Below are positions 13,972-25,690 of a stretch of DNA of 64,000 bases, piece by piece. The notes under the pieces are model-generated. The model was not told the DNA's origin and did no database searches. It saw only the letters and a program-made list of their open reading frames with translations. Numbering within the stretch: position 1 is the first letter of the stretch; each line of letters starts with the position of its first letter. This DNA comes from Callipepla californica brunnescens (Eukaryota; Chordata; Aves; Galliformes; Odontophoridae): the NCBI GenBank assembly GCA_023055505.1, contig JALIRH010000023.1, positions 5,586,423-5,650,422 of the forward strand, written 5' to 3'. The translations under genes and the position numbers were made by a program.

Positions 13972-14895
13972 GAGAATCATAGAATCATAGAATGGTTTGG
14001 TTTGGAAGGGACTTTAATATCATTTAGTTCCAAACCCCCTGTTGTATGGAGACATCTTAAGTCTGGGTTGCTCAAAACCCCATCCAGCATGGCCTTGAAT
14101 GCTTCCGGAGAGAGAGCATCCACAAACTGCAACCTGTTGCTGTATCTCTCCACTCTCATAGTAAATAACTTTTTCTTATTAGTCTAAATTTACCCACTTC
14201 CAGTTAAAAGCTGTTTCCCCTTACCCAGCAACTACATGCCCTTGTAAAAAGTCCTTCCCCTGCAGGCACCTTCAGGTACTGGAAGACCACTACAAGGTTC
14301 CCCCAGAGCCTTCTCTAGACGGAAGATCCCCAACTTTTTCAGACTGTCCTTGCAGGGGAAGTGCTCCAGCCCTCTGAATTGCCTTTTTGACCCTTCTCTG
14401 GACCTTCTCCAATAGCCTCATGTCCTTCTTGTGTTGGGGGCCTCTGAGCTGAATGCAGTACTCATGGTGGGGTGTCACGAGAGGAGAGTAGAGGAATAGA
14501 GTCATCACCTTTGCCCTGCAGGTCACTGGGCTGCAAGCTGCATCAACCAACAGTCCTTTTTCCTCAGGTCCACACTCAAGCCATTCTCTGCCCAGCCTGT
14601 ATTTGTGCTTGGGATCGCTTTGAATCAGGTGTAGGACCTTAAAAGACCTTGTTGAACTTCATGAGTTTGGCATATCTCTCAAACCCATCCAGATCCCTCT
14701 GAATGGCATCCTTTCCCTCTAGTGTGCCAACTGTACCTCACAGTTTGATGTCATCCACACACTTGCTGTGGATACACTCAATTCTACTATCCACAATACA
14801 TACCGATATTAAATAACACCAGTCCCAGAATCAATCCCTGAAGAATGACTTTCATCACTGGTCTCCAATTGGAGAGTAAGCCATTCACTGCAACT
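13972..14895 (-). mobile_element. CR1 retrotransposon fragment (3' UTR and RT end)
   Basis: It begins on plus with two copies of the tail octamer (GAATCATAGAATCATAGAATGG), then TTTGGAAGGGAC, typical of a CR1 3' end on minus. It runs back through the UTR (TTCTCTGGACCTTCTCC) to an RT remnant (CATCCAGATCCCTCTGAATGG). About 920 bp remain. Frames are broken, including a minus frame at 14290-14550 that preserves the V-T-P-H-H-E-Y-C-I-Q segment. Confidence 0.85.
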
Positions 14896-15379
14896 CACTG
14901 AAAAAGAGAAGGAAATAGTTGAAATTCTATCGTGAATGAGTCACTGAATGGTGTATTCTGGAAATAGATAGTACAATTTTATTTGTCAAGAAAGAAATCT
15001 TAACAACAACAAAAGACAACTTTGAATGTGGTGATGAAAATTTGGACATGTTTGGACAGATTTATCTAAATTTTAGTCATAATGTGGAAGGTATGATTAC
15101 TGTAAAATCAAATTAAGAATGTAATGTAATGAAATACAATTTCAAAATATTTTATTCCCATCAAAAACACAGATAAAATATTTTTTTTTTGTTAGGAGGA
15201 GTGATCTATCAAATGACGGTGATAGAAGAGTATTACCACACTTTATGTGTTCACCCTAACTCTGCATTGTGGACCAGCTTCTTCCCTAAGAACAGAGGTT
15301 TTGGATATATTGATCCTGATGATACAGTTTACCATAGAACAATGATTAAATTGAGGCAGATAAAAGACACACTTGAGAA
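14896..15379. other. AT-rich spacer
   Basis: No feature is recognisable. A plus frame (15189-15383) is open but short and runs into the CR1 that follows; I do not support it as a gene. Confidence 0.45.
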
Positions 15380-16165
15380 ATGACTGGGTGGAGATCAGTG
15401 ATGAGTGTTATTCCCCAGGGATTGGTGCTGGGGCTGATACTCCTTAATGTCTTCATCAGTGAAAATGACAATGGGGTTGAGGGCAACCTCAGCAAGTTTG
15501 CTGATGACACCAAGCTATGGTGTATGGTTGACACACCAGAAGAATATGATGCTGTCCAGAGAGACCCAGACAGGCTTGAGCTTTGGGCCCAGATGAACCT
15601 CATGAGGTTCAACATATTCGAATCAAAGATCTCATTCATAGGTCACAGCAATCCTCATTACCAATACAAGCCAGGTGAAAAAAAGGATTAAGTACAGCCC
15701 TGTTGAAAAGGACCAAGGAGTTGTGGTGGATGCTACACATGAGTCAGCGATGTGTGCTTGCAGCCCAAAATGCCAACAGTATCCTGGGCTACATCAAAAG
15801 AAGCATGGCCAGAAGGTCAAGGGACGTGATCCTCCCCCTCTATTCTGTGCTGGTGAGGCCTCAACTGGAGTACTGTGTCCAGATGTGGAAACCTCTGTAC
15901 AGGAGAGACATGGAGGTGTTAGAGCACATTCAGGGAAGGGACACAAAAATGATCCATGGAATTGAACATCTACTACAGTGACAGGCTAAGAGGACTGGGG
16001 CAGTTCAACCCAGAGAAGAGAAGGCTGTGAGGTGACCTGATAGTGGCCTTCCAGTATCTTCAGGTGAACTACAGGATAGAAGGGGAAAGATGCTTTATCA
16101 GGGTCTGCGGTGATACACCAAGGGGATATGGTTTCAAGCATTATGGGTAAGGAACAACATTGCTA
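15380..16165 (+). mobile_element. CR1 retrotransposon fragment (RT end)
   Basis: The plus frame 15380-15691 holds P-Q-G-L-V-L-G-L-I-L-L-N-V-F-I, followed by F-A-D-D-T-K-L: the CR1 reverse-transcriptase palm with the catalytic A-D-D signature kept. The frame then changes (15703-15981 carries R-P-Q-L-E-Y-C-V-Q). The copy ends before the 3' octamer tail, around 16165, so both ends are missing. The intact ADD motif is unusual among the CR1 relics here, but the short frame excludes activity. Confidence 0.8.
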
Positions 16166-16555
16166 GGAGCAATGAGTAGAAAGTGTCTGTTGGAAAACAT
16201 GGTTTATTAATCTTTTTCCTGATGTTTATTTGATAGGAAGTTCTCAGCAAGTCATTTCACATTTCTGCTTCTGTTTTTTTTTTTTTTTTTCTGTCCATGA
16301 AACTGTAATAATCCTTGCCAATGCAAAGGGATGTCCAAAGTATTTATCAAATAACATGTCTAAGAAATTTATACTGAGTACCTAAAGAAAAGTGAACAAA
16401 TCAAAATGTGTTTTACTTGTTTTTCCTTTCAAAGCAAAGAATAATATGCCTTTGTTCACTGTTCATCAAATAGGTGATGTCTATTTCCGCTCACAACTGT
16501 TTTAAGCCAACGGGAATCTGGGAATGTGGTGGTGGTGTACATATCCATACAAAGA
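16166..16555. other. AT-rich spacer
   Basis: No gene or transposon is recognised. It holds a T run near 16275-16290. Confidence 0.45.
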
Positions 16556-16735
16556 ACCACAGAATCATACAACCACAGAATTTCTTAGATGGGAAACGAT
16601 CTTAAAGATCATCTAGTTCCAATCCTTTGCCGTAAAAAGAGTTGCCAGTCACTAGATTATGCTGACCAGACCCCCTTCCAACCTGGCTTTGAGTGACTCC
16701 AGGAATGGGGCATCCACAGCTTCAGGTCCACGCAT
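16556..16735 (-). mobile_element. CR1 3'-end fragment
   Basis: It starts on plus with ACCACAGAATCATACAACC, then GATGGGAAACGATCTTAAAG and ATCATCTAGTTCC, the complement of a standard CR1 3' end. About 180 bp remain, ending at GGCATCCACAGCTTC. Confidence 0.75.
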
Positions 16736-17019
16736 GGTCAAAAACCTATTTACAAAAAATATTACTGTTGATTGAGTTTTTAGATTCAGTCTTGTGGCAT
16801 CTACTGTCAACCCTAACAGGGTACAGTTTATCTCCTACTCGAAGTTGAAGTGTTGCGTCTCTCCTTTTAAAGTTCCAGATGTTCTTACCTAGGATCAAAA
16901 ACTTTTCCAGTTTACTACTGAGGTGTTTGAATTAAGTGTTGATAGTTTTGAATTCGTTGAAGCTGTCAATGGTGGAATTAGAAAACTATATCTTAATTGT
17001 TTTCACGTAATCATGTTCA

Positions 17020-18682
17020 CACAGCTGGCATACTGCGATTGATGGGTATGAGTTTTCTATAGAAAGAATCAGTAAGGTGAGCAGTGGAGTTACTGTGTAT
17101 GTTAAGAAGTGGAAAGATTGTGAAGAGCTGCCTCTGAGAAACAGACATGATCTGCTTGTGAGTTTGTGGATTAAAATTAGTGATCAAACAAGTAAAGGAC
17201 ATACAGTGATCAGGATCTACTCCAGGCTGCATGACCAAGGGTAGCCTTAAGGAGGCTTTCTTGCTTCAGCTACAAAAGACATCATGTTTGCATGCTCTCA
17301 TCTTGATAGAGAATTTCAACCAACCTGCTGGAAAAACAGAAATTGAGGAGATTCTTGGAACCCATTGAGATTATATTCCTGGTCCAGTTAATTGACAGAA
17401 CCAGCAGAGGTGAAGCGTTACTGAATGTGGTACTCATTCGGATGAGATTATTAAAATATGTTCCTGGTGAAGACCAAAAGAGCAAAAGAGAGAAAGCATG
17501 ACCCAGAATTTCAAGTGAGGGAACTTCCAGTCATTTATGAAATTTCTGGGTGAGATCTCCTCAGAAACTTTCCTTAGGATATAGGACTGGGACAGATCTG
17601 GCAGACACCTTTCTGAAAACAAAAGAGTGGTTCATACTCTAGAATAAGAAACCAATCAAAGGAGGAATTAAATCATCATGGCTAAGCAAGGACTTCTTGG
17701 GATACGAAGCAGAGAACAGAGGATAAGATGGAAAAGTACAGGCAGTGGAAGCAAGAATGGGTGACCTGGGAAAACGGTACGAATGCCATCCAATTGGAAC
17801 TGAACTTGGAGAGGAATGTGGGGAAAAAAAAAAAGTAAATAAATAAATATGGCTTCATTAGATAAATTGATACAAAGAGACTGTGGAAGGAGTGCGTATC
17901 TCCTCTGACAAATGAGAAGGGAGAACCAGCTTCAAAAGACATGGGGAAGGCTGAGGTGCTCAACAAGTATTTTGCCTCACTCTTCACTTGTGGCCAGGCT
18001 TCTCATGCCTCTCATGTCCTTGAAACTCTAAGTGGGGGTCAGAGGAACAAAATTCCTCCCTCTGTGAAAGAAAAGGAAATCCAAGAATACTTAGTGAAGC
18101 TGAATGTGTAAGGTCTATGGGATCGCAAAATGTGTATCCCAGGGTAATGAAGGAACTGGCTGATGTGGTTGTCAACTCACCATATTTGAAAATGGCTGTA
18201 AGGTAAGGTCCTTGTTATTAGAAAAGGGAAGCATCTCAAACCGTTTTTAAGAAAGGGAGAAGGAAAGACTCAGGAAAGAAAGACAGGCTGGTGAGAATCA
18301 CCTCTGTTCCTGGGCAGATATCTTCCTGTGAGCTACATTAAAGCATATGTGAGACAAAGAGGAGATCCAAGATAGCCACTATTCCTTCACCAAGGGCAGA
18401 CTGTGCCTGACCTATCTCGTGGTCTTTTCTGATGGAGTGATAGAATCAAGAGATAAAGGAAGAAGATTGATGCCACCTACCTGGAATTTTGCAAGGTCTT
18501 CAATATAGTCCTGTGTGACATTCTTATCTCTAAATTTGAAAGCTGTATTGTTCAGTGGATAAAGTGTTGGTTGGATGGTCACAAACAGAGGACCGTTGTC
18601 AGCAGATCTGTGTCCAGGTGCAGACTGAACATAAATGGTGTTCCCCAGGGCTCCATACTGGGACCGGTGCTCTTCTGAACAG
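17020..18682 (+). pseudogene. CR1 ORF2 relic: endonuclease and reverse-transcriptase regions
   Basis: Unlike the other copies, which are mainly 3' ends, this one preserves upstream ORF2 sequence. Around 17023-17240 the plus strand translates through S-W-H-T-A-I-D-G-Y-E-F and later G-V-T-V-Y-V-K-K-W, the endonuclease region of CR1. Next come a G/E-N-F-N-Q-P-A-G-K-T segment near 17310, the linker typical before RT (DKEGEPASKDMGKAEVLNK-like, near 17910-17965) and RT segments. It ends at GTTCCCCAGGGCTCCATACTGG, where the palm begins. Stops and frameshifts are frequent and no 3' tail is present. ORF2 normally encodes nuclease and polymerase for target-primed reverse transcription; here both are destroyed. 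Confidence 0.75.
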
Positions 18683-21600
18683 GGACAGTGACAAAGACAG
18701 TCAGGGGAAATGGAACTACACGAGATCTAGTATGTCTTCCCACCTATTCCCACCACAGCCATCCTATGATTTTGTGATGACTTCACTTAGAAAACTCTAA
18801 AATATCATGTCATTGTTATTGTTTCATGTCATACTACGCAGTCCTTATGACAAAGGGAGAATTCTCCTGCTGGTTTAGGCAGGATAGCTATTATCAGCTA
18901 CTCTTTCGCCATGAGCAGAGAGTTTTTATAAATTTCTATTGGAAAAAAAATAGTCTGGCTGTATGAACAGCTATAGTTACAATTAGACACTGACACACCA
19001 ATAATTAAGTCGGAGTTACTTGCACTAATAGGTTTTTACGTGAAAAATAATAGAAGCTGTTATCCAAAATTAGGTCCTTTGTGTCCCCAATTTTAAGCTC
19101 AGATAAAAGCGTATGAAGGCACTAAAAAATTCTGAAATCATGACAAACCCTTCAGTACTATAGTTTCAGTGAGCATGAATTCCTGCTCTGAACACATATG
19201 ACTGATTTACAGTGTCATATTTCTTCCACAAAAGAGCACTGCTTAGCCCACCGTCCTATAGAGAAATTACTTAGTGTCCTTGATGAAGAAATTTTTGTGC
19301 AGGTCGTAAGTGAAGAAAATACTGTATACCAAGGACCCCTGCAGGCTTTTGAAATTGTAAGACCTTAATATCCTTGGACTGCCTATGACTTACAGAAGGC
19401 ATAAATATGGCTTGTGGCTTAGATACAGAGATAGAGAGTTTTCAGATCTTAAATTGTTGGTGTGAAAAAATCACTGGAAAAGTAGCAAAAAACTCCAATG
19501 ATGTATTTATTTATTTTTGTAATAAATAAATAAATAAATAGAAATAAAAAAAAAAAAATCACAGATTTCAGGTTGATAATGCTTTTTCTTTCTTTCTTTC
19601 TTTCTTTCTTTATTATTTTTTATTTTAATCAGAGGGTAGACTATGTACATAGCTGCCTTTTGGAGTTATATTTTACTTTGACTAGTAAAGATGGTAGCCA
19701 ACACAGTTATTTGCCAAAATGAAAAATGTTTTCATGTGATAAGAAGGAATTTCTGTGTTTAGTATCACTTCTTTAATTTGAGTTAATGGTAGCATTTAAT
19801 AATCCTTTAAAATGTAATTAATCAAGTACTGTTTTTTTACTTGATTTTCTCTCTTTTGCTTATTTGTTTTCAGAGTTGAATTTCTTTTGGCCAGGAGAGA
19901 CAGTTACACATGAACCACCATTAAATGATGAATTACATTTCTTAAAATAAAGCATCTTTCTTGAATAACAGCAATACAGTGTAGTGATTTATGGTCATTC
20001 TCAAGAAAATAAAGGTGCAAAGATTAATGAAGGGTGTTTGAGTTCAAGAAAATTTGAAACATATTTGGAGGTTTTCTTCTATAAATTCAACTTCAGGAAG
20101 TTATATGAGATTTCCTGCAGCACAGAAAAAAAACAGCTTACAATGATATATGTTTTTAAACTGTCCTTGTATCTGATTTCTATTTTACTCTTAGTAAGAT
20201 TTTTTACTGACAGTATTTTTAAAAAACACAGCAGAAAGAGGAAGTAAGAATATATTTTGAGGTAACCCTTTCTTTTAACTATATTTAATATTGTTTATTT
20301 TAAAAATGCTTTAGAAATTGTGACAGTTTCTATAGTGGATAAATGTATAGACACATTCAGTATTCCCTAGGTGTCCAGCAAATCTAAATCAATCGTGATA
20401 GTGCCAGAGGAAAGTAATGTAAAAGCTACAGTAAAGATCTCTGCAAAGTACTTGTCAAGGCGACAAGAGTGTTGATCTGAGTAGGCCAGTATATCACAAT
20501 GTTCGGAAGAATAAGCAAAACTTGGGGAGATGGAAAACTCTCAGGAGAGACCTGAGAGTGAAAAAGAAATAAAGGAGCTTAAAGCTAAAATGGTAGTTAA
20601 ATGATCAGAACTGAAAATATCCAAATTCTCCCAGAATGACATTTTATTTGTAATCATGAATTACACCTCAAAATCATTTTGCTTTTAGAGCTCATATTAT
20701 ATTTGTACATCCCATTTTAAAATGTTTATTATTATTATTTTTTTCTGGGTGGTGGTGGGGGGTGGAATTCTGTATGCTTATGATTACACTGTAGTGTAAG
20801 GGTACTCAAACCAAATTAAAAACGTTAGCTCAGGTCAGTAATTTACAAATCTGAGCATAGCTACTGCTCCACAAAATCCCACACTTCTATCTGCAATCTG
20901 ATTCTATTCCATGATCTTCTTCTATCCATGATGGCTTCTGCTGAGTCCATGAAAAAGTCTTCAAAAGACAATATTTTCCAGTTCTTTTGCAAGGCACTGC
21001 TCCAGAAGGTAGATCTGTGGCTTAGATTTTATCCTTTGTTTTCTTATTCTTTCTTATTTGATCAAAGTCATGGTCATGGTTCTTACCAGTATTCCATATC
21101 ATATTATGCTGTAGGCTACTGGTACTGGGAGGCTGGAGTTGTACCTCCTGGTTCCCAGGATGCTTCATTTTCCCACATGGTCTCCAGTTCTGGGAGGAAG
21201 GAACTGTCATATAAAAACAGTAAAGCACATGGGCCTGCATTTCCCCACAGACAGTATCACTGATATACTGCAGATGCTCAAGATTTCCATTCTGTTCCAG
21301 TAGTTCTTCGGTTGCCACATCACTTTTATATCTTCCTCATGAAAACTGGAACCCTCCGAAACAATTTGGGAATGGCAGTCCCAGGAAAATCACAGTTCCC
21401 TCCTCCCAGAGTTGGAAACCAGGTGGGAAACTGAAGCATTCTGGGAGCCAAGAGCTGAAACTCCATCCTCCCAGTACTGGTTGCTTACAGCATGATTTTA
21501 TTACATAAAATACCAATAGAAAAAGTGAAAGCCATGTACAAAGTTTCATTCCTTCTGATACAATAAGAATTGGAAAAACATATAGATTTCTTTCAGAGAC

Positions 21601-22949
21601 AAACAGAGCTAATAAAAGTACAGAATGAGCAAGAAGAGGGGATGAAGTATAAAAATAATAGACTAAAAATAATAAAAAATAGTTTAATACATGGCACTCA
21701 AAACTTTATGTTAGAAATCTAGTGTTTTCATGTTTAATAGAAAAGTTTTATTATTATTATTAATAATATTTTTAATAAGCTGACCCAGAGGCAGAAAGTG
21801 TAATTTATTCTCTCAGAATTTATAGGCTTTATGCAAATAACAGTGTTTGCAGACAATAAATTCTAACTCAGTGCCAATGGGTGCTTAATAGGTATCATAA
21901 GAATGCAAAAATTTCAGAAAAACTAACAGATTTCAAGAGTATGAGAAGAAAGATTCACCTTGAAATAATGAAATGGTACATCAGCTATAAATGAGAAATA
22001 TACGTGCATCTACGTATCTATATGAGTACATATATTAACACATAATGCAAGTTTTTTCACATATATCTGCAATGTGCAGCTATATTCAATCATTTGTTGT
22101 CTTACACTGGATAACATACAGTATACTGTCTTATCTTCATTCAAGGAGTCTAACATTGGGACTGTTTTACAGGTCCACAGGTGGAAACCTCACTGTCTGG
22201 ATTTAGCTCCTGAATCCTACAGCCAGAGAATCCTAATCCTTTATTTCCTTAAATATATATCATCTCAGTCCTAAAATAGCACTCTGAATTTTTATCTGAC
22301 TCTAAGGACAATAACAATCTATATTATGTTTCCTACCCTTCTAACCCCCAGTCCATTATTCACCGAGACTTCTACATGTGTCTGTGCTCTGAAATCTTCT
22401 ACGTGGACAAGAAATAGCAGCTTGTCTTTTAGTCACTACAGGCTGGGTTATGCCTCAAATGAACTTACACTTGTAATAAGGGATTGTCGTTTGCAATAAA
22501 CAAACAAAAAAACAAACAAACAAACAAATAACCTTTGTATGTTGACTTAAATACTTTAAGCTTGTGTAGTCAAATTGATTTGCTTGTCTGTAAATCTTTT
22601 CCTAGATTTGGTAAAATCCTAGTGGAGCAATCAGTCTCCAGAATACTGTGATGATATACAGACTAGATTACCAGTCTGTGTCCTATTCAAGTGATCACTT
22701 TTACTTTTCATGTTAATTTTTTTACAAAGGAAGTAGAAATTTTATTTTGTCACTTTAAAACAGTGGTATTTCTGAAAGAGGTTAGTTCTAATACATTCCC
22801 TCTGCATATAGAATCCTTGCATCTGGCTGAAAAGAATAACTACTTCATCTCCACATAGGCATCTCTAACTTTGATCAGGATCGGAGCCGTCTCAGGCTAA
22901 CAAGCCCTTAGAAAATAGAAGATGTATGGCAGAATCTATACTATTCATC
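18683..22949. other. Unique AT-rich DNA with simple repeats
   Basis: No supported gene. It contains a TTTA/AAAT tract with an A run at about 19501-19558, (TTTC)n at about 19585-19612, an (ATT)n tract at about 21749-21770, and (AAAC)n at about 22497-22530. A GGTGGTGGGGGG patch lies near 20748-20763. Open frames at 20928-21263 (plus) and 21022-21318 (minus) overlap on opposite strands and carry no domain I recognise. Confidence 0.5.
22497..22530. repeat. (AAAC)n microsatellite
   Basis: An imperfect AAAC array of about 34 bases. Confidence 0.85.
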
Positions 22950-23169
22950 TGTCATGGTTTAGCCCAGCAGGCTGCTAAGCACCAAATGGCCATTCCCATA
23001 TCTTTCTCTCAGTGGGATGAGGAGTGGGATAGGGAAGAGAAAGAAAGAGAGAAATAGAGAGTGAGAATGAGAAACAAAAAAAGAGCAAAAGAGAACAAGA
23101 GAGAGCAAGAAAGAGTGAAGGAGAAAAAGAGACAGAGAAGAAGTTGTGGTAAAGAAAGGACAGGAAAAA
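22950..23169 (+). mobile_element. LTR fragment, 5' start (TGTCATGG type)
   Basis: It begins TGTCATGGTTTAGCCCAGCA, then GGCTGCTAAGCACCA: the start of a widespread avian endogenous-retrovirus LTR class, with the TG terminus. It continues through CTCAGTGGGATGAGG into a purine-rich GAGAAAGA tract that grades into the pentamer array. The LTR's 3' CA end and a target duplication could not be found, so the element is either truncated by, or interrupted by, the array. Confidence 0.65.
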
Positions 23170-24027
23170 GGGAAGGTTTGGGAAGGTTTGGGAAGGTTTG
23201 GGAAGGGAAGGTTTGGGAAGGGAAGGTTTGGGAAGGGAAGGGAAGGTTTGGGAAGGGAAGGTTTGGAAAGGGAAGGTTTGGGAAGGGAAGGGAAGGTTTG
23301 GGAAGGGAAGGTTTGGGAAGGGAAGGTTTGGGAAGGTTTGGGAAGGGAAGGTTTGGGAAGGTTTGGGAAGGTTTGGGAAGGTTTGGGAAGGGAAGGTTTG
23401 GGAAGGGAAGGTTTGGGAAGGGAAGGTTTGGGAAGGGAAGGGAAGGTTTGGGAAGGGAAGGTTTGGGAAGGTTAGGTTTGGGAAGGTTTGGGAAGGGAAG
23501 GTTTGGAAAGGTTTGGGAAGGTTTGGGAAGGTTTGGGAAGGGAAGGTTTGGGAAGGGAAGGTTTGGGAAGGGAAGGTTTGGGAAGGGAAGGGAAGGTTTG
23601 GGAAGGGAAGGTTTGGGAAGGTTTGGGAAGGTTTGGGAAGGTTTGGGAAGGTTTGGGAAGGGAAGGGAAGGGAAGGGAAGGGAAGGGAAGGGAAGGGAAG
23701 GGAAGGGAAGGGAAGGGAAGGGAAGGGAAGGGAAGGGAAGGGAAGGGAAGGGAAGGGAAGGGAAGGGAAGGGAAGGGAAGGGAAGGGAAGGGAAGGGAAG
23801 GGAAGGGAAGGGAAGGGAAGGGAAGGGAAGGGAAGGGAAGGGAAGGGAAGGTTTGGGAAGGGAAGGTTTGGGAAGGGAAGGGAAGGGAAGGGAAGGGAAG
23901 GGAAGGGAAGGGAAGGGAAGGGAAGGGAAGGGAAGGGAAGGGAAGGGAAGGGAAGGGAAGGGAAGGGAAGGGAAGGGAAGGGAAGGGAAGGGAAGGGAAG
24001 GGAAGGGAAGGGAAGGGAAGGGAAGGG
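23170..24027 (+). repeat. Two-pentamer satellite array (GGAAG / GTTTG)
   Basis: The 858-bp array stays in strict 5-bp register and uses only two main words, GGAAG and GTTTG. GTTTG never follows itself. The only variants seen are GAAAG (twice) and GTTAG (once). The left half (23171-23660) mixes the two words. The right half is almost pure GGAAG, about 38 units (23661-23850) and then about 31 units (23871-24027) around two GTTTG words. All three plus frames are stop-free, giving long G-R-E-G-K and F-G-K-G-R pseudo-proteins that should not be annotated as genes. The G-rich strand carries regularly spaced GGG runs. Confidence 0.97.
23311..23610 (+). repeat. Tandem duplication of a 150-bp block inside the array
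   Basis: When written as spacing between GTTTG words, 23311-23460 and 23461-23610 give the same series (3,2,3,2,2,2,3,3,3,4,3 pentamers). The second copy differs by one GTTAG and one GAAAG word, three base changes in 150. This is a higher-order unit of 30 pentamers. Confidence 0.85.
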
Positions 24028-25690
24028 TGAGGGAAAGATGTTTTACTTCAGCTTTTAAAATTTCAGAAAATGTTGCTTCACTTCTGTGAAGATAGATTTA
24101 TCTTTTATTCCTCCTTCCCAGGAGCCTTCTCAGGCTACTGAAATCCTTATCCTGTGGACAACTTGCTACTGTCCGCAAGTTTCAAAATGGATCCCAGAAA
24201 ACTGGAAATAAACACCTGGCATGAAATAAGTAGTGGTATTGTCATGTTCTCTTGCTCATCACGAAGCAGCTTACACAGGCCTAGCAATTTATCCAATCTG
24301 TTTTACCTCCTGGAATAAACTGGACATTGAAAAAAAATTAGAATGGTAAGTCTCTCACCCTAATCTGCTTCTCTTTGGAGCCTATATCTTCTAAATCTTA
24401 CAAAGAGAAGAAAGTAGGAATATTCAAGCAAGAAGAATTTAGATGCAGATAGTTATAGGTCGGGTTGTTAGTATCAGGCATTTTTATGTGAGGCAGGCAA
24501 GATGTTGGCAGTTAGAGTTTAATTTAGAGTTAAAACATTCTGTTCCATTGTTCTGCAGAAGTTGTTTGGTTTGCAGGCTTGTGTTAGATAGCTTCATTTT
24601 TGATACTGCATGGATGAGCCTAGTGAACTTTGGAACAGTTTTATATGGGTGTAAGATGTCAGCTCCAGGTCATTCACACAGCAGAAATCTTGAAGAATGA
24701 ACTTACTATGTAGAGAAGATAAGCACTGACCACAAGTCCATTCATTATTCTGTATCTGCTCACTCACTCTCTTTTCTTTCTGTTTGACTAGAAGTGTTAT
24801 TGCAGACCTGAAAAAATGTAATTCCCTACAAATAGTATTTCTCTTTTTCTCATTAAATATATATATAATGATGTAATATAATAAGATTTAATTTTACTAA
24901 AGATTTCTGAGTGAGTTGAGAATGTTCAGAATAGTTTTGAGTTTTTAGCACTAAATTTCTATTGTTGAATCAACAGTTTTCTCAGAATATTTAAGTCAGA
25001 AGTATAGTGTTTCTGATTAAAAAAAAATGTAATGAAAACAATAGAAGAATCAGAGGGAAATAGTGGAGTAACTGGCTGGAAAATATGTAACATGCTTTTT
25101 GTTCAGAACTTCTATTTCTGATCAAGAACATGCCATTGTCAGGGTGACTCCAATACTTCAGCATAGGCTGCTGTTTAAAAACTATGTGCTTAAAAAGTTT
25201 GATACTTGAAAAGTCCCTCTTCCATAAAATGACAGCATTTCACCTACCTAGTTAGACTTCATCAGCAGCTGAGTTACAGCAAATTGGGCAGCATTGGCAG
25301 AAGATGGGAAAATTTATCAATATTCAGGAGTGAAATGAACAGTAGTTTGCAGTGAAGTCTAAGTAAGCTTACAGTGTTTATTTGTGCAGTTTTGAAAGAT
25401 ATTAAAAAATAGTGCTTCAGTCCTTAGGAATGTTAAAAGCTGTTTAAACTTCACATTTTGTTGTTGTTTGTTTGTTTGCTTTTCTCTAGAATTAGAGATA
25501 TACAAAAAGGAGATAAGTGGAAATGTATTTTCCCATTGTCAGTTAAGTCTCAACACCCATTTATACACAGTTGTATGACTTCGTGGTTTATGCATGGTGT
25601 CACAGTTCTGATCCATATATATTAACTATGCAAGAGCACATGTCCAAAGAATACTTAGAGAATAAGTCTATCCTGTACCAAAGACAAGCA
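24028..25690. other. AT-rich DNA after the satellite
   Basis: The first 200 bases (24028-24240) include TCCTTCCCAGGAGCCTTCTC and could be the remainder of the LTR that starts at 22950, but I cannot find its end. The rest is AT-rich, with a (TA)n patch near 24857-24870. No gene is supported. Confidence 0.4.

Noticed and set aside
20928..21318. Overlapping open frames on both strands in unique DNA
   Set aside because: Length is compatible with chance and neither strand shows a recognisable domain.
23170..24027. Telomere-like or interstitial telomeric repeat
   Set aside because: No TTAGGG units; only one GTTAG word is present, explained by substitution in a GGAAG word.
23061..24089. A 342-codon plus-strand open frame and two overlapping frames of 286 and 180 codons
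   Set aside because: They are the three stop-free translations of the pentamer array. The protein is a G-R-E-G-K/F-G-K-G-R repeat with no independent support.
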